Positions 59,119-64,000 of a stretch of 64,000 bases of DNA are shown here, in pieces. Made by a program: the position numbers and the translations under genes. Each line of letters opens with the position of its first letter. The stretch's first letter is position 1. The notes under the pieces were generated by a model that saw nothing but the letters and a program-made list of their open reading frames with translations, searched no databases and was not told the DNA's origin. The stretch covers positions 1,054,001 to 1,118,000 of the forward strand of contig NZ_JADPKK010000022.1 in assembly GCF_023073915.1 (NCBI RefSeq), read 5' to 3'. The DNA comes from Bradyrhizobium sp. 149. Its GTDB lineage: Bacteria; Pseudomonadota; Alphaproteobacteria; Rhizobiales; Xanthobacteraceae.

Positions 59119-59709
59119 TCAATACGGCGGCGCCTTGCGCGCCCGCTGGGCCTTGGCGGCCTCGATCCACCACGAGAGATCATCGGCAAAGCGCGGGAAG
59201 GCGCGTTCGAGCGCCTTGCCGCCCTCGCCGATCGGCTCGCCCGCCTCCGACAGCGTCTGCGCGATCGGGCCGACGCCGATGGTGCTCGATACCACCACCA
59301 TACCCATCTCCGAAAGCGTGCCGTGCCATGCGGTCGAAGCGCGTGCGCCGGAGAGGCGGCCGGCGGAATAACTGACAATCGCGGCCGGACGCCAAAACCA
59401 TTCCTCCAGGAAATGGTCGGTGAGATTCTTCAGACCAGGCTGGATTCCCCAATTGTATTCGCCGGTGACGAAGACAAAACCGTCGGCGCCGCGGATCTCT
59501 CCGGCGAGCTTCTCCAGCGCCTCGGGTGCGGAGCCCTTGGGATATTCCTTGTACATGCGATCGAGCATCGGCAGGCCGATCGCCTTGGCGTCGATCAACA
59601 CGACGTCGTCGCCGCGGCCGCGCAGGCGATCGATGACGAAATTCGCAAGGCGAATGCCCATGCGGTCGGAACGGTAGGAACCGTAGAGGACGAGGATGCG
59701 ATTGCTCAT
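59119..59709 (-). CDS. NADPH-dependent FMN reductase
   Basis: 196 residues. Flavodoxin-like: LVLYGSYRSDRMGIRLANFVIDRL near the start, GFVFVTGEYNWGIQPGLKNLTDHFLEEWFWRPAAIVSYSAG (GEYN motif for FMN). It reduces flavin or quinones with NAD(P)H, for oxidative protection or to supply oxygenases. It converges with the chemotaxis gene five bases away. Confidence 0.93.
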   Translation of the reverse strand: MSNRILVLYGSYRSDRMGIRLANFVIDRLRGRGDDVVLIDAKAIGLPMLDRMYKEYPKGSAPEALEKLAGEIRGADGFVFVTGEYNWGIQPGLKNLTDHFLEEWFWRPAAIVSYSAGRLSGARASTAWHGTLSEMGMVVVSSTIGVGPIAQTLSEAGEPIGEGGKALERAFPRFADDLSWWIEAAKAQRARKAPPY

Positions 59710-59765
59710 GGCCGGTGGTCTAGCACGAGTCAGGAGCGCGGAGTGGCTCCTTTGTCAGCGGCGCT

Positions 59766-59969
59766 TCAGTGTGCAGCGCGATGTCTGGCGCGGTGCGGAA
59801 TGGACCGGCAGGCCAGTCCTTCCGCCAGCAGCTTCATGTCCTCGTGCCGGCCGCTGCGGATCAGCCTGCTGAACTCTTCGGCCGTGAAAGGAAGAGTTGG
59901 ATCATCATCGATCGGGCGCCGCACTCGCGGACCGAAGAACCGTCGAACCAGGCTAGCCAGCCGCCGCAT
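59766..59969 (-). CDS. Small hypothetical protein
   Basis: 67 residues: MRRLASLVRRFFGPRVRRPIDDDPTLPFTAEEFSRLIRSGRHEDMKLLAEGLACR. Basic N terminus then an acidic-hinge helix; no TM. Composition is plausible for a real small protein, but nothing more supports it. Confidence 0.45.
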   Translation of the reverse strand: MRRLASLVRRFFGPRVRRPIDDDPTLPFTAEEFSRLIRSGRHEDMKLLAEGLACRSIPHRARHRAAH

Positions 59970-60099
59970 GTCAATTCCCTCGCGCCAGCATCAAACCTCT
60001 CAGTGCGCACATTGTTCCTCCTGCATGATCGAGATTGCAAGAGGCCGCCAAGCGCTCAGCACTAAAAATTTCGCGAGAGAATAATCTCCTCTGCGTGCA

Positions 60100-60777
60100 C
60101 TACTCGGCGAAGCCGACGTAGCGAACGAAATCATCGTTGCCCTCGCGATCCGAGCGAACGGCGTTCGCGGCAAAGTTGTCGTCGGGATAACCCATCGCGA
60201 CGCAGGTCATGATCACCTCGTCCTGCGGAATGTTTGCGACCTCGCGCACGATGTCGGACCGCATGATGCCCTGCCCGTTGATCACCGAACCGAGACCGCG
60301 GTCCCAGGCCGCGAGCACGATGCCGTAGCAGAGCGCGCCCAGATCGAAATGACAGACCGCGCCGGGATCTAGCACGCGGTCATAGGTCAAGACCAGCGAG
60401 ACCGGCGCGTCGAACTGGCGGAAGCCGCGCAGCACCCAGTCCTGGCGCATCGGTTTGTCATCCCGCGCGATCCCCATTGCGCCGAACAGTTTCTTGGCGA
60501 CGTCGACCTGCCGCGTCCGGTGCACACCCTGGTACTCGCCGTGGCTGACGATGTCGCGCTTGACCTTGGCGCCGCCGACCATTTCCTCCATGTTGCGTCG
60601 GCGCAGCTGTTCCAATGGCCTGCCTGCGAGCACGTGGACATGCCAGGGCTGGGTGTTCATCGACGACGGCGCACGTTTGGCGCTGTCGATGATCGCCTCG
60701 ATCACCGCGCGCGGCACCGGCTCGTTCCTGAAGCCACGCACGCTACGGCGCGACTGGACCAGCGTTTCGAATTCCAC
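60100..60777 (-). CDS. Nitroreductase family protein
   Basis: 225 residues from GTG 60777, because GGGAGG lies seven bases upstream and the protein starts MEFETLVQSRRSVRGFRNEPVP, the classical nitroreductase beginning; ATG 60801 is poorly supported. FMN site residues in KRAPSSMNTQPWHVHVLAG and the C-terminal VIMTCVAMGYPDDNFAANA. Reduces nitro-aromatics or quinones with NAD(P)H and FMN. Divergent from the esterase gene; 115 bases between. Confidence 0.93.
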   Translation of the reverse strand: MEFETLVQSRRSVRGFRNEPVPRAVIEAIIDSAKRAPSSMNTQPWHVHVLAGRPLEQLRRRNMEEMVGGAKVKRDIVSHGEYQGVHRTRQVDVAKKLFGAMGIARDDKPMRQDWVLRGFRQFDAPVSLVLTYDRVLDPGAVCHFDLGALCYGIVLAAWDRGLGSVINGQGIMRSDIVREVANIPQDEVIMTCVAMGYPDDNFAANAVRSDREGNDDFVRYVGFAE

Positions 60778-60892
60778 CTCAAGGCCTCCCTGCCCGTTCA
60801 TCCCTTGGCACCCAACATGCGAGCGGTTGCCGATGCGGCGCGCAAAATCTATGCTAACCCGCAAGCAAGACCAAGAACCCTGTGAGGACCCC

Positions 60893-61855
60893 ATGGCCGC
60901 ACCGCTCGATCCCGTCATCGCCCAGATCATTCCCCTGCTGCCGATGCGCGATGCCACGACGATGACGCCACAGAGCGCCCGCGATTCCTTGCGTGCACTG
61001 GCTGCCTCGCGCGCGGCCATACCGCCGCCGCCGGTCGACATGGTTGCGGATATCAAGGTGAAAGGCGGGGCAGGCCCGCTCGATGCACGTGTCTACCGGG
61101 TCGGCACCACGCCCGCGCCGACCGTGGTGTTCTTCCACGGCGGCGGCTGGGTCGCGGGCGACCTCGAGACCCACGACCGGCAGGCGCGCAACCTTGCGAT
61201 CGAGACCGGCGCGGTCGTCGTCTCCGTCGATTATCGCCGCCCGCCCGAAACGCGCTTTCCCGGCGCGTTCGAGGACGCCTTTGCCGCGGTCAGCGACGTG
61301 TTTGGCCGCGTCGCGGAATTTGGCGGCGACGCAAAACGCTTCGGCGTTGCCGGCGACAGCGCCGGCGGCAATCTCGCGGCCACCACCGCGATCGCCTGCC
61401 GCGACGCCGGCATCAGGCTCGCTGCGCAACTGCTGGTCTATCCTGTGACGGACGTCCTCGGCAGCTATGCGGACGCGCGCGAGAACGCACGCTTTCCCTC
61501 GCGCGCCGAGAATGCCGAAGGCTACTTCCTCTCCCGCGCCGTGATGGAGTGGTTTTGCGGTCATTATCTCGCCGATCCCTCGCACGCGACCGACTGGCGA
61601 GTTTCACCGCTACGCGCGACCTCGCTCGCCGGCGTCGCGCCCGCGATCGTCACCACCGCCTGGTTCGATCCCCTGCGCGACGAGGGTGCCGCCTATGCAC
61701 GGGCGCTGGAAGCCGCCGGCGTGCGGGTGAAGCACCATGAAGGGCCCGGCCTGATCCATGGTTATTTTGGTCTCGGCGATGCCTCCGAGGTGGCGCGCGC
61801 CGAAGCGCAGCGTGCACGTGCGGACTTCAAGGCGCTTCTCGCGCGCGGCGTCTGA
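60893..61855 (+). CDS. HSL-family alpha/beta hydrolase (esterase)
   Basis: 320 residues from ATG 60893. The oxyanion motif HGGGWVAGDL and nucleophile elbow GDSAGGNLAA (Ser in GDSAG) are the hormone-sensitive-lipase branch signature; Asp in TAWFDPLRDEG and His in IHGYFGL complete the triad. It hydrolyses short-chain esters or aryl esters. No signal peptide, so cytoplasmic. Might share a promoter region with the divergent nitroreductase. Confidence 0.95.
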   Translation: MAAPLDPVIAQIIPLLPMRDATTMTPQSARDSLRALAASRAAIPPPPVDMVADIKVKGGAGPLDARVYRVGTTPAPTVVFFHGGGWVAGDLETHDRQARNLAIETGAVVVSVDYRRPPETRFPGAFEDAFAAVSDVFGRVAEFGGDAKRFGVAGDSAGGNLAATTAIACRDAGIRLAAQLLVYPVTDVLGSYADARENARFPSRAENAEGYFLSRAVMEWFCGHYLADPSHATDWRVSPLRATSLAGVAPAIVTTAWFDPLRDEGAAYARALEAAGVRVKHHEGPGLIHGYFGLGDASEVARAEAQRARADFKALLARGV

Positions 61856-61898
61856 GGGCCATGACCGGAGGGCAGTATCGACCTCTGCCGGCCAGCGG

Positions 61899-62270
61899 TC
61901 AGGCCTTGGCTGCGGGCACCTCGAAGAAGCCCGTCGCCTGAACGAGCCGGCCGTCGTCGCCGAAGCGGCCGAAGCTCTCGCCCGTGACGAACACGCGACC
62001 GGCGCCGTCGTACATCGTCCAGCGAAAAAGCCCCTGCCCGTGGTGTTCGAGGAAGCTGTCATTCCTGAAATGCGCGCCAGGAAACTTGAGCTGGGTTTGA
62101 CCGATGCGGGCCAGCAAGGCGTCACGTCCCTCGATCTGCGAGCCCGGATCGGTATACACGCAGTCCGCCGCCACGCTTTGCTCGAGCAGCCGACGCCGCT
62201 CGTCCTCGTCAATTGGTCCCCACGCCGCCTGATAGGTGTTCCAGGTTTTCAATCGCGCTTCATCGTTCAT
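61899..62270 (-). CDS. SnoaL/NTF2-like protein
   Basis: 123 residues, NTF2-like fold: YQAAWGPIDEDERRRLLEQSVAADCVYTDPGSQIEGRDALLARI and four strands ending LVQATGFFEVP. Binds or isomerises a small hydrophobic compound. It is divergent from the TetR gene at 62372 across an inverted repeat, so it is probably its target. Confidence 0.88.
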   Translation of the reverse strand: MNDEARLKTWNTYQAAWGPIDEDERRRLLEQSVAADCVYTDPGSQIEGRDALLARIGQTQLKFPGAHFRNDSFLEHHGQGLFRWTMYDGAGRVFVTGESFGRFGDDGRLVQATGFFEVPAAKA

Positions 62271-62310
62271 GTCACAGAACCTCTCATGGCTTCATGCCGC
62301 TTCCGACAAA

Positions 62311-62335
62311 TTGACAATTGTCGATATTTTGTCAA
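62311..62335. promoter_or_regulatory. Operator between the NTF2-like gene and tetR
   Basis: TTGACAA-11-TTGTCAA, with the perfect palindrome GACAATTGTC (62313-62322) nested inside. 41 bases from the NTF2-like start and 37 bases from the tetR start. Confidence 0.8.
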
Positions 62336-62371
62336 TATAGGCGACGCGCGGTTCCGACGTTCGTGAGGCTC

Positions 62372-62935
62372 ATGGCTCGTTCCAGCATTTCGAAAGAGGA
62401 GCTAGCCCTCGAGGCTGCGACGGAGGTGTTCTCGCGCTACGGTTATGCCCGCACGACAATGGGCGACATCGCCGCCGAGGCGGGAATGTCGCGGCCGGCG
62501 CTCTATTTGCTCTTCCCCGACAAGGACGCCGTGTTTGCGGCGGTGATCCGGAGAATGGACGAGCAGAAGCATCGCGACATCCGGGCCGCCATCGCGCGCC
62601 TCGACGGCCTTTACGCCAAGCTGCTCCACGCCTGCAAATCCTGGGGATCGCATGGCTTCGACCTGATCGAGGCGCATCCCGATTCGGCAGATCTCTTCGA
62701 CCTCCGTTTCCCGGCGGTCCGGACGGTCTACGACAACTTCCAATGTTTGGTCGCCGACCTCATCCGCGATCAGGTGAAGGCCGCTGGGATAGCGGACGAG
62801 CCGGAGGTGCTGGCGCGATGCTTGGTGTTCGGCATGCGGGGGCTGCGCGAAACGGCCAGGAACGGCAAGGAGATGCGGCGGCTGATCGCCATTCAGGTCA
62901 CGATGCTCGTCAGAAGCATCGATGACAGCACTTGA
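62372..62935 (+). CDS. TetR-family regulator
   Basis: 187 residues from ATG 62372. Helix-turn-helix: LALEAATEVFSRYGYARTTMGDIAAEAGMSRPALYLLFPDKDAVF. C-terminal ligand domain with ARLDGLYAKLLHACKSWGSHGFDLIEAHPDSADLFDLRFP. Likely represses itself and the divergent NTF2-like gene through the operator at 62311-62335. Confidence 0.93.
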   Translation: MARSSISKEELALEAATEVFSRYGYARTTMGDIAAEAGMSRPALYLLFPDKDAVFAAVIRRMDEQKHRDIRAAIARLDGLYAKLLHACKSWGSHGFDLIEAHPDSADLFDLRFPAVRTVYDNFQCLVADLIRDQVKAAGIADEPEVLARCLVFGMRGLRETARNGKEMRRLIAIQVTMLVRSIDDST

Positions 62936-62950
62936 GCTGCGAAGAGCCGC

Positions 62951-63421
62951 CTATTGCACGCTGCGCGCCCGTTGCGCGCCGGTGTGCCCCCACGTCTGGT
63001 CCCAATCCTGACCGGCGGCATCGACGACGCGGCCGTCGGCTTCGAAGAACTTGTTCGGTACCTGGAAGATCGCCAGAATCAAGGCGCCCTCCGGGCACCA
63101 GGCGGCGTGCCGACTGCCCGCCTCGCGCCAGATGAATTCGCCGGCCTTGCAGGCGATCCCCCTGGCCGGCCCCTCGTTGTCGACGAGAGCGCCCTCGATG
63201 ACATAACTCTGCTCGACGCCGACATGCTCGTGATCGGGCAGCACCGATCCCGGCGCAAAGCGCATCAACGCAGTCATCAGGCCGCTGCTGCGATCGAACA
63301 GCAGCGTCTTGGCCTCGCAGCCGGGAAAGCGCGTCTTCTGCCATTCCATCTCTTGCGGCCGAACCAGATGCGAATGCTGATCTGCGGCGGCTTGCGGCAC
63401 TTTCGGAATCACGGCGTCCAT
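62951..63421 (-). CDS. Cupin-domain protein
   Basis: 156 residues from ATG 63421 (GGAGGG upstream; an adjacent GTG 63424 is possible). Cupin motif 1: PDHEHVGVEQSYVIEG; motif 2: GEFIWREAGSRHAAWCPEG. Metal ligands His48-like and Glu are present, so a dioxygenase, isomerase or binding protein is possible; the exact role is not clear. Converges with the tetR gene. Confidence 0.9.
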   Translation of the reverse strand: MDAVIPKVPQAAADQHSHLVRPQEMEWQKTRFPGCEAKTLLFDRSSGLMTALMRFAPGSVLPDHEHVGVEQSYVIEGALVDNEGPARGIACKAGEFIWREAGSRHAAWCPEGALILAIFQVPNKFFEADGRVVDAAGQDWDQTWGHTGAQRARSVQ

Positions 63422-63615
63422 CACGATGCTCCCTCCGGCTAAACTCGCCCGAAGCTAGCAGGGTCGCCCGGCCCGGTCAGCGAGCACTGCAGCAGACGGT
63501 GGGCCTCGCGCTCGAAAAATCGCCGATAGACCGGACCACAGACGCTCATCCAGCTTGATTGCGCCACGATTCCCGGTTCCAATCCGGGCGCCATTTCTGG
63601 TTTAGGGAGACAATC

Positions 63616-63864
63616 ATGATGAAGCGGATTTTGCTGACTGCGATCGTTGCCACCTTTGCAGCGGGTTCGGCCTTCGCGGAAGACACCTGCGAAAGTAAGG
63701 CGGTCGGCAAGGACGGCAAGGCGTTGGCTGGTGCCGCCAAGACCTCGTTCATGAAAAAGTGCAAGGCTGACGCCTGCGCGCCCAAGGCGGTCAGCGCCGA
63801 AGGCAAGCCGCTCGCCGGTGCCGCCAAGAACAGCTTCATGAAGAAGTGCGAAGTCGGCGCGTAA
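63616..63864 (+). CDS. PsiF-repeat protein
   Basis: 82 residues from ATG 63616 (GGGAGA upstream). Signal peptide 1-21. Two PsiF repeats, residues 22-50 and 53-82: each reads (C)...SKAVGKDGKALAGAAKTSFMKKC, with Ala/Lys and paired Cys. The E. coli homologue is phosphate-starvation inducible and exported; the role is unknown. Here no Pho box was recognised upstream. Confidence 0.93.
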   Translation: MMKRILLTAIVATFAAGSAFAEDTCESKAVGKDGKALAGAAKTSFMKKCKADACAPKAVSAEGKPLAGAAKNSFMKKCEVGA

Positions 63865-63917
63865 TCGCGCTGCGAATTTGTTGTTGCCTTAGCGACATCT
63901 GCTCCACGAGATCGTGC

Positions 63918-63977
63918 TGCCCGGGCTTATCCCGCCTGCGAGGCCGAAGCCTCTTCGGCGAGGCGAAGGCCCGGGCA
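63918..63977. repeat. Palindromic repeat near the window end
   Basis: TGCCCGGGC (63918-63926) and GCCCGGGCA (63969-63977) flank an inner GCCGAAG/CTTCGGC pair; the size and GC-rich arms are like the intergenic palindromes at 21257 and 41350. Confidence 0.7.
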
Positions 63978-64000
63978 TTCACGTTCCTGTTTTCGAGCAA

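Noticed and set aside
1..64000. tRNA or rRNA genes
   Set aside because: No cloverleaf with the TTCGANTC core or rRNA-like block was recognised by eye; a dedicated scan would be needed to exclude one.

Overview
The window is a GC-rich chromosomal segment from an alphaproteobacterium of the Rhizobiales, most likely Bradyrhizobium or a close relative. The evidence is the mix of families: a BA14K-type secreted protein, an NDUFA12-type complex I accessory protein, a DUF3551 protein, a DUF6894 protein, a DUF2778 envelope protein, an orphan Flp pilin, a long class II (B12-dependent) ribonucleotide reductase and a minCDE operon, plus palindromic intergenic repeats that I recall from this genus. I saw no rRNA, tRNA, CRISPR array, integrase, transposase or phage gene. 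The genus is an inference from families, not from a marker gene.

Layout. 1-10.3 kb: the end of a transporter gene, single-domain response regulators, a GlxA-type regulator divergent from a DJ-1/PfpI isonitrile-hydratase-like enzyme, a glutathione S-transferase, the complex I accessory protein, a glycine-rich secreted protein, a response-regulator/hybrid-kinase pair and a DMT exporter. 10.3-14.9 kb: a structured 770-base leader and the class II ribonucleotide reductase, closed by a strong terminator. 14.9-20.3 kb: a more AT-rich patch with two membrane-anchored proteins of unknown function, a ParB-like domain protein, a proline/lysine-rich membrane-anchored coiled-coil protein and a multi-pass membrane protein; this is the most accessory-looking stretch. 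20.4-32.4 kb: many small envelope and regulatory genes (SLT lytic transglycosylase, PilZ-HTH fusion, PhnA/YjdM zinc ribbon, Ada-like zinc/AraC protein, Flp pilin, M15-like peptidase, pyridoxal kinase, SMR pump with its TetR, a small cytochrome c-like protein, SH3 protein).

32.5-41.3 kb: a PheA/TfdB-type flavin hydroxylase divergent from a MarR regulator across a clear palindrome, a secreted repeat protein, a lipoprotein L,D-transpeptidase, a second proline-rich coiled-coil membrane protein, small secreted proteins around a 14-16-base tandem repeat, and minCDE. 41.5-47.9 kb: the most distinctive locus. An NMT1/THI5-type ABC binding protein is divergent from a TetR gene, which is followed by permease, NAD-dependent epimerase-like protein, GNAT acetyltransferase, DHDPS-family aldolase and ABC ATPase. 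Near-identical palindromes lie just before and just after the tetR gene, so one regulator probably controls both arms. Its substrate is unknown. 47.9-52.1 kb: an orphan TRAP binding protein, a MarR regulator and a secreted tannase/feruloyl esterase-family protein.

52.1-64 kb: a DUF2778 (Tlde1-like) envelope protein, a DUF1810 protein, a crotonase, a tautomerase-like protein divergent from a TetR gene over two copies of one palindrome, an FAH/2-keto-4-pentenoate hydratase-like enzyme, a methyl-accepting chemotaxis protein, an FMN reductase, a nitroreductase, an HSL-type esterase, an NTF2-like protein divergent from another TetR gene, a cupin and a PsiF protein. A recurring theme is small catabolic or detoxification genes paired with divergent one-component regulators, each with a recognisable palindrome between them.
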